From Agrypnia vestita (Eukaryota; Arthropoda; Insecta; Trichoptera; Phryganeidae), in NCBI GenBank assembly GCA_016648135.1, contig JADDOH010007976.1, positions 62,001-126,000 on the forward strand: a DNA stretch of 64,000 nt, given 5' to 3'. The translations under genes and the position numbers were made by a program. The notes below the pieces were generated by a model that was given only the letters and a program-made list of their open reading frames with translations, was not told the DNA's origin and searched no databases. Shown here one piece after another: positions 29,373 to 40,859 of this stretch; position 1 is the first letter of the stretch, and each line of letters opens with the position of its first letter.

Positions 29373-32300
29373 TAAATTAAATTATATTTACAATAATTAA
29401 TATTCATGCATGGTAACATTTTCATTTAAATAAATCTCTCACGGTTATATTTATGAATGATCGGGTACCCAATACGTATCTACATTTACCGAATAGTGTA
29501 GGTACTTTTAATTTTGTATTTACCGCTTTGAAATGGGGTAGTAAAAGGTTTTACTCTTGTCCATGCATTCACTCACAAGATGCACATCTAATTGAAATTG
29601 CATAGGAAACATGCACGCTAGACTACAGCTAAACTTTTTAATACTCGGGGATATATTATATAAGAGAAACCAAATTCACGTCCATTTGCTTGGATTATAT
29701 ATTCTGTAGAAATTGAATAATGTATAAAATATGAAAGGCATTAAAGTACATTATTATGTTAAAAATAAGTTAGTTATTTTTATAATGAATTTTACCATTT
29801 TTTAAATTTTTATTTATTTATTTTTTACTTTTTGGTAATTTTATCAATAAGAGATGTTTGGATATCTTTTATATACTATTTTTTCAATGAGATTTAAACA
29901 GATACTGTTTTATAATAGCCTTAAAAGCCGAAACAGCTGTCACATTTAAAATAACACAACCATTTCATTTATTTTAAATTTCATTAAAAATAATCATGGA
30001 GTTCTTATAAACTATACACAAAAAATATAAATAAAACTTACGCAAACTATTTATCGTATCGATAGGTTTGTCCCACAATCCATTCGAATTCATGTAAAAT
30101 TAAAAAACATATTTTTTTTATAATAAGTAGTTTGTAAAAGTGTCAAAAGTTATAGAACTGATGCACTTGTAGAAGTAGCCTAGGCGGTCTAGCCGCAAGT
30201 AAAGTACTCAGAGTATCGTAGACTCTAAGGAAACAAAAAAAAAATCCCACAATCCTGGGAACCATAAAATCTTTAATAGTGCGTATAATCTTTCGTGTAT
30301 TTTACAGCAAGAGTCTCCATATTTGAGAAATTATGGACTTGCGAATAAGCTGTAACTTTTAAAAGCTTTTCAGCCACAAAAGACCTCCAGAGAAGGAAAT
30401 CCTTGGCCTTGAATATTTCTAGGAAGAACCATCCCTAAACAAAATCCAAGCAGTTTACAAAAGTTATTATTTTCGGAGAATTTTAGAGATTTATGACCCT
30501 CTAACTGCATTTCAGCTGTGTCGGCTCGTTTATTGAACACATCGGGACAAAATTTTTACAATTTTGTTTATCTTTAAAGAGCTTTTATACTAATAATGGT
30601 ACAGAGGTCATTTTATGTTTACAAGCTCGGTGCCTCCCATACTAATTCAGAAAATGCTATAAATATTTCCGTTTTTGAATTTAACAAAGAAATAATATTA
30701 TTTGTTTAATGTTTATTCCATTCCATGTTTTATATTAAAATAAAGTATTCATATTTTGTCAAGATGAACACGTACTCGTATGTCCTGAAATTGATTCATT
30801 GTAATTTTAAATGGGTTTCAAAATCATTTCTTACCGGTAGGTGTGTACTTATTAATATTCCAAGGGCGACCCTACTAGTTATCATTTCAGATCGACGCTT
30901 TGATCTACTTTTTGTTCCCTTATTCAAAGGGATTTTTTAATTCTTGATTTGGGTTGTACCTCACTACGACCTAAGATTTATATCCTACATCTCCTTCCCA
31001 GTCTGTTCCTTGTCAGTCCATATCGCACGTGTCACTGTAAATTATACAGAAGCCTCTAACGTCAGCAAAACCCATTATTGTCCCATCACCAACACTATAA
31101 ATGTCAATTTTATTTGTGCGCTTTATCCAAGAATTATGTTGTCTGCGCCTCGTTCCGCGATTCATTTTTGGTTCGACATTTAATAGTAAATTCATCGCTT
31201 TCTATCATATTTTCTATCCAAATTTTATAAAAACAGTGTGTTTAACTTTTTTCCTAATGCATAAATCTTGTTTTTAAATGTTTTTTTTTTTTGCAGTTTT
31301 TAGAACAAAGTTCTGTGATGCGTATTTAAAAAAATTAAATGTACCGATTAGAAAGATATTCAAAAATTTAGTAATCGAAATATATTAGATATAAATAAAT
31401 ACTCTCTATCTTAAAATTGGGTTCTTAAAAATAAGATATAAGAATAATATTCGTTTTCACAAAAAATCTAACTTATTATTTGGAATAGGTATCCCAGATT
31501 TAATATAAAATGGGTACATTTATCCTAGAAAATAGATAGTTATTTGAAACTTAAATAATAGTAATAACATATGAATAATAATATGATATAAGTTTTGAAT
31601 TTTTATTAATTATAGATTGTTACTATGGTGAAATTTATATGTATATTTTTCTAATTGAGTCATGTAGTTTTTTTATATATTTTGTTTGTACTTTTTCGAA
31701 TTTTTTTATTATTTATTTGGCGTTTTGAGTTTTAAGTATAGGGCATGATTGCCTTTAAATATCACAAACCTACGTATTTTTATTTTTTCGACTGTATTAC
31801 ATACGTATTGTGAAAATATATGTATATTATATATTTTTTCGAATGCAATCTTTATTAAATCTGATCAGGTATAAGAACATCGCAATAGTATTTGAATGTT
31901 AGTTTTGCCGTGTTCTATAGTAAAACTTCAAAGCGATAAAATACGCAGATAAAAGATGTGTTGAACAATCACAATTTGCAAGTGTTCGAGCTGTAATGCT
32001 GAAGAGAAAGGTTATCCATCACCTCATTGTGTAACATCCGAAAAATCGTTTATGATCCGAAGAACTAATACTGCGTTACATACGTATTGCCAACGCGCAA
32101 ATTATAATGAAATTTGTATTTGTATTTTTACAAAAATAATTAATTTAAGTAGTGAATGAAAATATTTTAAGAAACAGAAAAAATTCATCCCCTGTTCGCA
32201 AAATATTCCGCATTTTATAAAATTTAAAGGTGTGTTAAATAAAGGCCAGGGTGTTGGAGTTTTAATTGTGTGGCAACACTTGCATGAAAAGCTCCCTCCC

Positions 32301-32639
32301 CTTTGTGGGCACAAATTTATGTGACAGCTCTTGATTTTATGGCGCACTCGATTTTATTATAAGTGATGGCTATTTAAAAATAATTTAAAACACATCAAGC
32401 TACCGTACACCGCAGAATTTTCTATAAGTATATTTTTACATCGAAAGGTCGTATAAAATACTACAAGTATTTAAATAAGTCCTACAGAATTGATTGGAAA
32501 TGAATTTGGCATACCTACCTGTAATTGATTTTGTTTTTAATCTTATATCTCTTAAGCTTTATCTTATGAGAATTTTATGTCTATAACATTAATCATTATT
32601 TATATACGTTAATTATCAAGAATATACTTTGTACTAACT
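29373..32639. other. Long AT-rich stretch without recognised gene
   Basis: Small frames at 30725-30940, 30944-31183 and 32102-32347 show no domain. No repeat shared with the rest of the window was noticed. Confidence 0.45.
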
Positions 32640-33040
32640 ACTGTTTTGTTGAAATATCAAACATATTTCGGGGTCAATGGTCCCTTCATCGGAATACAAC
32701 GTACACTAAAAATTAAAATTCGAAATAGGTACAGACATTAAAAAAATAAAAAATAAATATATGTGAGATGAATAATTAATTATATACTAATGTAAAAATA
32801 AATTTAACTATTAATAAAAAGGATCAAGTCGTTTATAATATTAATTTATTTTTAAGACTCATTCTAATTTCCAAAAGTTTCAATTTATCAAACTGTAATT
32901 CTTATCTATCTGTAAATTCTTATTAACTGTAAATGTTATTTATATGTAAAATTTAAAATCAAAAGAATGGTTTGTTTCCAAAAGCTGATTATAAAATACA
33001 GAAAAGTTATTGTTATTCAAATACCGTAAGTGTTCCTTAA
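32640..33040 (-). pseudogene. PLE C-terminus and 3' end with variant hammerhead
   Basis: Minus strand: 33030-32830 translates, with stops, to YLNNNNFSVFYNQLLE, TNHSFD and LKLLEIRMSLKNKLIL, the same C-terminal order as 10703-10518. Downstream (minus) comes CCGATGA-A-GGG...CCC-GAAAT-AT-GTTTGATATTTC at about 32705-32660. Stem II here begins GGG/CCC where the copy at 155-182 has GAA/TTC, so two pairs changed on both sides. Confidence 0.6.
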
Positions 33041-33110
33041 TACTAACATAAAAAAAGAATTTAGTTTAAATACACGCGAGTATTTGTGCTTATATCAAAA
33101 TCTGTATTGA

Positions 33111-33159
33111 TGAGAAAACATGTGAAACGAAATACAATTTCGTTTCACATGTTTTCTCA
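33111..33159. repeat. Perfect 23-bp inverted repeat, 3-base loop
   Basis: TGAGAAAACATGTGAAACGA... (33111-33133) is mirrored exactly at 33137-33159 around ACA. Confidence 0.9.
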
Positions 33160-34879
33160 CGAAAATATAAGTATTGATCCCAAATCCCAATAGCAGATCA
33201 CCGACGCATACTCACACAGCTAATCTATTGAAAATTATAATCTCAGTTTCATCTTTAACAATGGACCCTCCGAACGGCGCAGCCAATGACCTAAAATTGG
33301 CAATGTGCGCCGAGTGTGAGACTGCGAGTTCCCACGCTCTGCTTCACCAAGTGCAGTATTATTCGGCAATGCATTTACTTCATCATATTATGCCCTCGCG
33401 AATTATCGTCGATTCATACCAGAACTTACGCTCATGTAAATAAAGCCCATGTTGCCGTGCGCTGAGAATTGGTGCTAAAAACACCCTTCGGGCATGGTAA
33501 ATAAGGTATGCGAGGTGGTGCAGTTTTAATGCATTCGAAAGAATCGCAAACGCACCTGAAGCAAAATAGCTAGAGTTTGTAAACGTATTATACAAATCCA
33601 TTGTCTAATTGTTGAATATTATTTTGAACGAATAGCACTTTTAAAGCTGCCTTTTCAAAACACACCTTGAACTATATTCTCGAGGAAAAGGTTAAGTTAA
33701 AGTTGGCATTTTATGTTGTTGTTACAGTATGGAGCTTCAGAAATCTATTTCCTTTGAAGTATCGAAATCACCTGCCCGGCAGGTGTAAAAATCATTAAAA
33801 TTTTCATTGAGTCCATTGAAAACAAGTTAGTAGGTATTGTGTGTGATTGTGTGACATTTTGTTAGTTGAAAATATGATGAATTCACCCTTGCTCGAAAGC
33901 AATATTTCTGAGTAGACATGAATCATTCGTTGCATTTGTCTCTTATTACTCTCTTTATATATATCTCTATTTTGGTAAGAATTTCACCTCAAGATTGCTT
34001 TTCACATTTTGTTGTCTTTAGTTCGGATTTAACATTTGAAATAAAAAAAAATATATGAATTTATGGACAGTACATAAAAAAGTATGTTTTCAATAGAAAC
34101 AAACAATCAAAACTAGAAATAAAAACATAGGATCCCATCGGTATATAAACCTATATTGTACAAACAATGTAATTGAATAACTATAATCGGCAAACTCTGA
34201 GGTCAGCTACTACTTCAGCTGCAGGAAGGGTTGTAGAACCAGTCATCCACTGCCAGAAGACTAAGTTAAATTAGTGAACGGACATTTCCGGTGGCAGGCC
34301 CAAAGGTATGGAACTCTCTTCCCTTCGTAATACCAATCAGTGCATCATAAACAACGTTTGTGTAAAGCGTCCTTGAGATTAATTTTTTTCGAAAATGGCG
34401 CTATATACTTTATCCATTATTATTTTTATTATTATTCTTATTATTATTGTTATTACTATTATTATTATTCTTATTTTTATTATTATTTGAATAATATTGG
34501 TACCTACTTTCTTTAATGGAGCGGTACAGAAGGATGAAATATTTATACAATTTCTGTGACTACGTTGCACATGTTGCAGGATCCTAATGTGCCCACATTG
34601 TAGTAGGAGGTTGCAGGATCATACAAGTGAATACAATTTAGGAACAACACTTTTTTATATATCCTGTGGCTCATCATTCAGATTGTAGTATACTTTTAAT
34701 ATTTGCTGAGATGAATATTTTCAAAAAGAAAAATTCGAAGATAGAGATTTCAGGGTTGCTGCCTCCAAGAATTTCGTAAATCTTATTTTATAATATTCTG
34801 TTGGCAGCAAAATTAACTATTAACCGAAGTTTTCGTACGAAATTTTTCAAAATAACTAAATAATTATCACTCCATTTCT
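33160..34879. other. Unassigned
   Basis: Frames at 33174-33443 (plus) and 33383-33601 (minus) cover a mildly GC-rich patch without domain. An (ATT)n-rich stretch lies at 34415-34490. Confidence 0.4.
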
Positions 34880-35157
34880 TCTCAGGGATAGAACGCCACA
34901 CTCTGCTTTCCTGGCATTCCACTTTTGCCTTGACGACTTTTATACATCTTGTCATGCATGCTTTTCAATTGTTAAAACTTTTAACACGGCCATCCTTCTT
35001 TCCATATTTGATCATGTTAGATCTTTCGTAGATGCGCTCTATTTCTTAAAGACTCGTTTAATGTATGTATTTTCTTTACCATCCTTTCCTCGATTATACG
35101 TTCCATATGACTAAACCATCTCTTCGATCCTCACCTTATTATCTCTTCTATGCTAAA
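34880..35157 (-). pseudogene. LINE family A, decayed C-terminus
   Basis: Minus strand in shifting frames: HMERIIEERMVKKIHTLN, YGKKDGRVKSFNN, KACMTRCIKVVKAKVECQES, RVWRSIPEK. Same order as 63431-64000 but several stops. No (TAAG)n tail left. Confidence 0.65.
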
Positions 35158-35207
35158 GTCAGCATAACATAAACCCCTTAAATTAAGGCGTAAAAGTTAT
35201 GCTGACT
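35157..35207. repeat. Hairpin, 12-bp arms
   Basis: AGTCAGCATAAC (35157-35168) and GTTATGCTGACT (35196-35207) pair exactly. The loop contains the palindrome CCTTAAATTAAGG. Confidence 0.8.
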
Positions 35208-35214
35208 GTAACGT

Positions 35215-35270
35215 AGTCAGTTATTTATTTATTTATTTAATATACACGACTAAATAGCCTTTTACCTACA
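35215..35270 (-). repeat. Non-LTR 3' tail
   Basis: Minus strand GTAGGTAAAAGGCTATTTAG then TCGTGTATATT(AAAT)n, related to the tails at 10100 and 40080-40140. The element body to the right (to about 35470) is non-coding. Confidence 0.5.
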
Positions 35271-36284
35271 ATGCATTTATACATAATATTAACACAACAA
35301 CATATGTGTGTAAATTATAGAAATAGTATTATACATCAGTGTAGAAATAGACAAAAAATAATGTATAAAAGAGATACAATGTAGATATAAAGAGATATAT
35401 AGGTACTATGTATTCATTCTTCACTCTGTATATATACATTCATAATATATGTGTGTATAGATTTTTAGATAGATAGATTTTTCAATTTAAATTCGCTTCA
35501 TCATCTTCATTCTTTACTTTATCTTTCGCAATTTCCAATTTAAAAAAAAAAAGATTTATCTCGCATTATCGTGGCTTGTCATTTGCAAAAATTAATCGGA
35601 CGATGGTTTTTTTCTGAAAATAATGGGAACACATCATTCACGAATAGAAGTTGTTCATCTTAATTATGCACCCAAAGAAGTCTTGTGATATTTTTTAGAG
35701 CATAATTTCGCATAGTCGATACATCTATTTATGTTAGAAAAGATTGCGGGTAATACGATTAATTTATTAGAACCCACCCCTACCGGTGAGAGCGCAGCCT
35801 CTCTCGTCTGTAGCTCTGGGGTGACCTCCACGGTCCTTTGTGTGTCGGGCTGTCACAAAAGGCAGATAACTGTATGGCACCCTACTCTGCCGGTCGGACT
35901 TCCTCTGTCTGCTGTGTCCTCGTCCGTGTGAAGATTGTGAACATTGAACAAGTTTGCAGCAGGCAATATATTACGTATCTACCGTTTGCTTGCAGAATCC
36001 TTCGGAATGGTGTTTGCGTCTTAGACTTCAGTTCTTTGATTCTGAATAGTTTATTTTCACTAAAAATAAAAATTGTTAATGGCGATGCGAGCGAAATTCA
36101 CAATTTTTTCTCATAGCTCCTCTTGCATTTTGCATCACATTTTTGTATAAAAAGGTATCAAATTATACGTTTTTAAAATACTCAAATTATAGAGTTCCAT
36201 ATATTTAAATACGTATATCTTTCTAAAATGACACAAATAAAATCATTTAATCAATAAATATTTAGCTTAGTTTTAAAATAGCAA
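35271..36284. other. Unassigned; GC-rich patch 35765-35935
   Basis: Two overlapping plus frames (35731-35931, 35838-36116) cross the GC-rich patch. No domain recognised and no second copy in the window. Confidence 0.35.
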
Positions 36285-36913
36285 GAATATTGATGTGACA
36301 CGTATTTCGTGTTCATATCAATATATTTTTTAAATATATAAAAGAAATAACAAACCACAATTTATGTTTTAGAGGATTTTAAATTATTAATTAAATTAAT
36401 TAATTTATTAGATTAATATTTTTTTTTGTTGATTTTTAAACCCTTTCTTCATAGTTGACAACTTTTTAACTTCAATAAACTAAAAGAGAGGATACATTAT
36501 TATTTTAAAGATCAAAACATATCAAAATCTTATTCCTCATTTCAGCTATTTAACGCAGCGTATTTAAGACACTATTCGCTTTTCCTTGATTAAATAGCTG
36601 AAATCGGAAAAATTTATGAAAACAGACATGTTTTATTATTTTTAAGTGATTAAAAATAAATGGTAGCTTATTTAGTAATATTATTGAAAGAAAAGTCATG
36701 TCACAAGTCCATACAGTCATATAAAGCCCACAAAGAGGAATAAATTTCTTCATTTCTAAATCATTAATGTTATAGTAATTTATTGATTGGTTAAATAATT
36801 TAGTTTGTGTCATTTCAGAGAGATCAGAAAGATATGTGTTTAAAATATTTGCAAATTTTTTTTTTTAATAGAGATGCGAAGCGAACACGGAATACGTGTC
36901 ACATCAATATTCT
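36285..36913. mobile_element. Segment bounded by 31-bp inverted repeats
   Basis: 36285-36315 and 36883-36913 are inverted copies with one mismatch (AGAATATTGATGTGACACGT... on the left). The 567-base interior contains a ~105-codon minus frame and a smaller 15-bp inverted repeat (36539-36553 with 36590-36604). It could be a non-autonomous DNA element, but no target duplication is evident directly outside the repeats. Confidence 0.5.
36550..36813 (-). other. Unrecognised 87-codon frame inside the inverted-repeat segment
   Basis: Open from about 36870 to a stop at 36550; first ATG at 36813. The product has one hydrophobic stretch (residues about 25-50, LCGLYMTVWTCDMTF then LSIILLNKLPFIF) that could span a membrane, followed by a basic, Phe-rich end. 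I do not recognise a family. Its stop lies in the 15-bp inverted repeat. It may be chance. Confidence 0.25.
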
Positions 36914-36972
36914 AAATATTTTCAAACTATGTGCACAAACGCTTGTGCTATGAAAATACGACTAACTTACTA

Positions 36973-37044
36973 GTCTGGAGTGAGGTTCGAACCCGCACCT
37001 TTGGATCACGAGGTGTGTCCTAACCAAAAGACCAACAAGCTACT
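36973..37044 (-). repeat. tRNA-like SINE head with intact B box
   Basis: Minus strand: TGGTCTTTTGGTTAGGAC serves as A box region, and the B box GGTTCGAACC is perfect (36984-36993). An anticodon-like arm CACCT/AGGTG encloses an oversized loop with GTG. No acceptor stem. The following CCAGACTAGTAAGTTAG resembles the CCAGACGTGTAATTTCG that follows the head at 13978-14058. Confidence 0.55.
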
Positions 37045-38884
37045 CTAATTAATAAATTTTAATTTGACTCCTTTCCGTACAAAAATGTCACAAAATGCAA
37101 GAGAAGGTATGAGAAAAATTAGTGCATAAATTCGCACACATTGCCAGTCAATCTTCTTAATAATCTGCAAATATCTCATTTTTGATATTATACACATTCT
37201 AGCAAATAAATATTCAGTGGTACATATTTTCTTCAATATCATTAAATATAATAGCTTTTGCAGTCACTACTATTAGCGACTCTGTATGCTTGCATATCAT
37301 TCATATTTCATTGTCAGTCAATACACTTATACACACTGTATTAAATGGAGAATTTTTAGACTACTAGTAGTAAACGCATGTAATGAGAATTTGATTATTT
37401 TTATTTTTTTATTTTTAATTCTGTAACTGTGTTCAAAATGATAATGCTGTGTAAACTATAAAATAAAATAAATAAACTGATTAATAGATATCAGTGATTG
37501 ACCCACAGTTCGTGATTTTGAGTTCTTCACTATAACAAATGTATTTTGTTATTACTATATTATTAAAAACAAAATCGAACGAGCAATAATCAATCGACGT
37601 TCTTTTTCGTTTACTTCAGTGCTTTTGTATTCTATCTGATATTTTCTTAAACATTGTTTATAGAAAAGGCATTAGTGTACTGTGAACAAAGAAATATTTT
37701 AACTAGGTAAAATAAATCTGTTCTCAATATTGTGTACTTGGATATTCGTTGTGCAACATTCGATTACAATTTTAGGTCAATATACAATAATTTAATGCAG
37801 CGGATATATGTATTTGTAACAACGCTAATATATATAAATATAGGTATAATGAGATTAACTTATTACATAGTTAAATGCCAATTGCAATAATATAAAATGA
37901 ATAATGTAGTGTTAATGTTAGGTGATTAGTAACAAAATAAGATCGTTTTCATTAGCGCATTGTTGGAGTCTTTAAGATGATTAAGGTGGACCAGCAATTT
38001 TATGAGATTACAAAATAAAATCCCCTCAATAGTAATAAGTGATAATGTTCTTTCGTATTGGGCAGCTCGTGTACTTGTATTGTAATCATATAATTTTTTT
38101 AAACTCTACTCTAATTTAAATATAATTTATTTTTCTTTATTTAGTTAACAATTTATCTTTAACTAATATTAACCATGCATATATTAAATTTTATATAATA
38201 GTTCAATTTTTTTGTTATGTGATGTCTGCATTCCTTCTAGAACATGATAATATTTCTCTGTTTTTTTTAATTCTATCATAGATTATCGTATTCCTCTATA
38301 GTACAAACAGTTTTGTGTATTTATTGTCTTTCTATTTTGAATTTTTATTAGGTTTGAATTTCTTGTATCACGTCCGTGAATATCGGTGTAATAAAATATT
38401 ATTTTATTTTTGAAGTATTTTGGTATTCTATCATTTAGTCTTTGTTTTATGCTGAGCCAATCTAAATCTCTTATATACATATTTTTTAATTTTTGTACAT
38501 CTATATCTCCTTAGAATGATTCTCATCACTCTGTTTTACTGAATTTCCATCTTTTTATGTCGCCTACGTTACAAAAGGTACAAAACAATGGCGAAATATT
38601 AAAAATAAGGAGCAATTATTGATTTATCAATTTACATTTCTGTTTTTAGTGAATTTTTGTTTTATTTTTCCCAAGACTGTTACTTTTTTGTAAATTTCTT
38701 AGTAATATATTCAATGTCATTTGCAGACATTAAAAATTGTGTAAAAAAAGTGTGTAAAATTATTGAACAATTGAGTGATGGGATTGTGACATCAACCTTA
38801 ACATGCTTATTTTTTAATATTATATGTAAAATATTATGTAGACTTATATAAAAAATAATTTTAAAAAATTGTTTTTTTTTAAAT
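37045..38884. other. AT-rich stretch without recognised gene
   Basis: Short frames only (37045-37242, 38283-38480, 38657-38851, 38680-39084); none has a domain. Confidence 0.45.
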
Positions 38885-38992
38885 TTTGAGTCTATATTCC
38901 CAAATATTAATGCCACTCTAGGACCATCTATCGGGGTCAATAATGACATGTTGACGGTCTGTTCGTTAAAAAATAAATAAATAATGTATTTT
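38885..38992 (+). repeat. Dispersed repeat R (TTGACGGTCTGT), copy 1
   Basis: GGACCATCTATCGGGGTCAA, TAATGACATGTTGACGGTCT and a tail GTTAAAAAATAAATAAATAA. Copies at 45890-46060 and 56640-56835 share these blocks. The tail suggests a LINE or SINE 3' end. Confidence 0.65.
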
Positions 38993-39024
38993 GGATCAAA
39001 AGAGATCAAAAATTTACAAATGTT

Positions 39025-39270
39025 AACCATCATCATCATCACGCCGTTTCCCCGCAGGGGTAGGCAGAGAGGATTGAACGCCACACTCTTCTATCCTGGC
39101 ACACCACTTTTGCTTCGGCCACATTCATACATCTTCTCATACATACGTTCTACGGTTGTTGCGGCTTTTAACAGGGCCATCCTCAAATACTTGTAGTACC
39201 TGATCGTGCCAGGTCTTTCGCGGACGCCCTCTATTCCTGTTGCCTTCAACATTCGCCTCTGTCTAAAAAT
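39025..39270 (-). pseudogene. LINE family A-related, (ATG)n tail variant
   Basis: Minus strand: GNRNRGRPRKTWHDQVLQVF, EDGPVKSRNNRRTYV, a stop, then ARIEECGVQSSLPTPAGKR in other frames. The tail is (GAT)n, not (TAAG)n. The 67-codon frame 39091-39294 is the shifted reading. Diverged subfamily of family A. Confidence 0.65.
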
Positions 39271-39768
39271 GTGGAATAAGCGATCATCAGTCAAATATCA
39301 ATATATCTGTCGTCATGGTGACAAGATTGGATTCACTACTACAAAATCAGAGTACATTAAAATTAACGAAACTTTCACTGGTACATTTATAACATCAATC
39401 AAAACGTGGTTGTTTAGATACCACAAATGGTTGCAGTAGGCGTGAATATTTTTATTTAGCGTCCCCACCACATTACAAAAGCTCCTCAAACCGGATGTGC
39501 TGCCTACATTGAATCCGATGATACGGTTAATAAATTGTTGTCTTTTCTCTTATTCGTATTGAGAATGCATCCCAGCGGACAAAAGCGTTGATAATTCGGT
39601 GTTCCGCAAAAATTCGCCCGTTTGGAAATGTCTCATTGCGGAAAATTATTTATCGTCCGCCACAATACTGCGAATTTGTCTTCGTAAAAAATCCTGTAAA
39701 TATTGTGAATGGTTTGATTTATTCTTAAGACAGGCAATGCAATATGCATTTATATGATACATTCAATG
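39271..39768. other. Unassigned
   Basis: A short plus frame (39206-39439) and a GC-richer patch 39480-39690; nothing recognised. Confidence 0.4.
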
Positions 39769-39776
39769 GTTTCAAG

Positions 39777-40652
39777 TAGGGATGGGTCGTCGACGTATTT
39801 ACCGTCGACGAAACGAGACCGTCCACGTCCATCCATCGACGAGACGATCAACTAGTTGAATTTGTCAACTAGTTGACGCGTCAACTTCGTTACGGGGACG
39901 TCGCGGACGTTCTATCTAAACATCGGGACGATGGTCAACTGTCTACGGTTCGACGCAACGCTGCTCGACGGCTCAATCGTTGGCTATTTTTATTACGTTA
40001 ATTTTTAAAATTTAAAGAAGTTCGTAGGAATATAGTTTCGGGGATAGTAAAACCGCTACTTGTACTAATATGTAAAAAGTAATATTTTATTATTTATTTG
40101 TTTACGCACATTATAGTCTTTTACATATTGTTTTATATACTTCTTTCTATATATAATAAAGAAAGAAGTAGGTATACACAACAATATCAGGTGTAAGCAG
40201 TAAAATATTAGTTCAATAAAAATAAAATAATTAAACAGAATTGTTTTATTTTATACAGCGCAAAATTGGGAATTCACCGAAACGTCGCACGTGCACATCG
40301 CACAAATCAAGTAAAAAATAATATATAATAGCTTATTAAGCCTATCTCGCCCTACGCATGCATTCAAATTTCAAGTCTCTGTCAAGTCTCAATAGTTCAT
40401 GTACACAGACCTGCACTCTATGATCTACAAGTCGACAGCGAGAGATGAGAGAGAAATAAACGGAGACGTTTTGTCTTGCTCTCGCTCGTTGCTTTGTATT
40501 ACGTTGAATCTTGAATCGTCCACCGACCACGGCGTCCGCCATCCACCGTCTACGAATTCAACTAGTCCATGCGATGAACGTAAACCGTCGACGCGTCGAT
40601 GCAACGTTAACGGTTGATTTCAACTAGTCCGTCCATTCAACGCCCATCCCTA
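39777..40652. mobile_element. Non-autonomous hAT element with 8-bp target duplication
   Basis: Ends TAGGGATGGG (39777) and CCCATCCCTA (ending 40652) are flanked by identical GTTTCAAG at 39769-39776 and 40653-40660. Subterminal regions are CpG-rich and full of repeated CGTCGACG and CAACTAGTTGA motifs in both directions, as expected for transposase-binding arrays in hAT elements. The interior lacks a transposase frame and contains a LINE tail (40080-40140). The frames at 40342-40617 are not recognisable. Confidence 0.85.
40080..40140 (-). repeat. Non-LTR 3' tail inside the hAT element
   Basis: Minus strand TATGTAAAAGACTATAATGT then GCGTAAACAAATAAATAATA, matching the tail at 10095-10135. It must have been inserted into, or carried by, the hAT element. 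Confidence 0.6.
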
Positions 40653-40859
40653 GTTTCAAGTAATATCATTCGACCGAGAAACCGACCGATTCAAGAAATT
40701 CAGTAGAAAATTGTTACACGTATGTGTTTATTTTTGGGCGTACATACAGGTACATTCTATTAATCTACAGCTTCGAAAGAAATTTCGTGTTTAAATAAGT
40801 ATTAAATATTTAACCGTGACCTAAGGCTGCAATTTAGAATGCGTATGGTTCGATGTTAT

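Noticed and set aside
33770..33787. Palindrome CACCTGCCCGGCAGGTG, two inverted E-boxes
   Set aside because: A single 17-base palindrome without a nearby gene or promoter is not enough to claim a regulatory site.
36973..37044. Functional tRNA with GTG anticodon
   Set aside because: B box is perfect, but the acceptor stem does not pair and the anticodon loop is too large; treated as SINE-derived.
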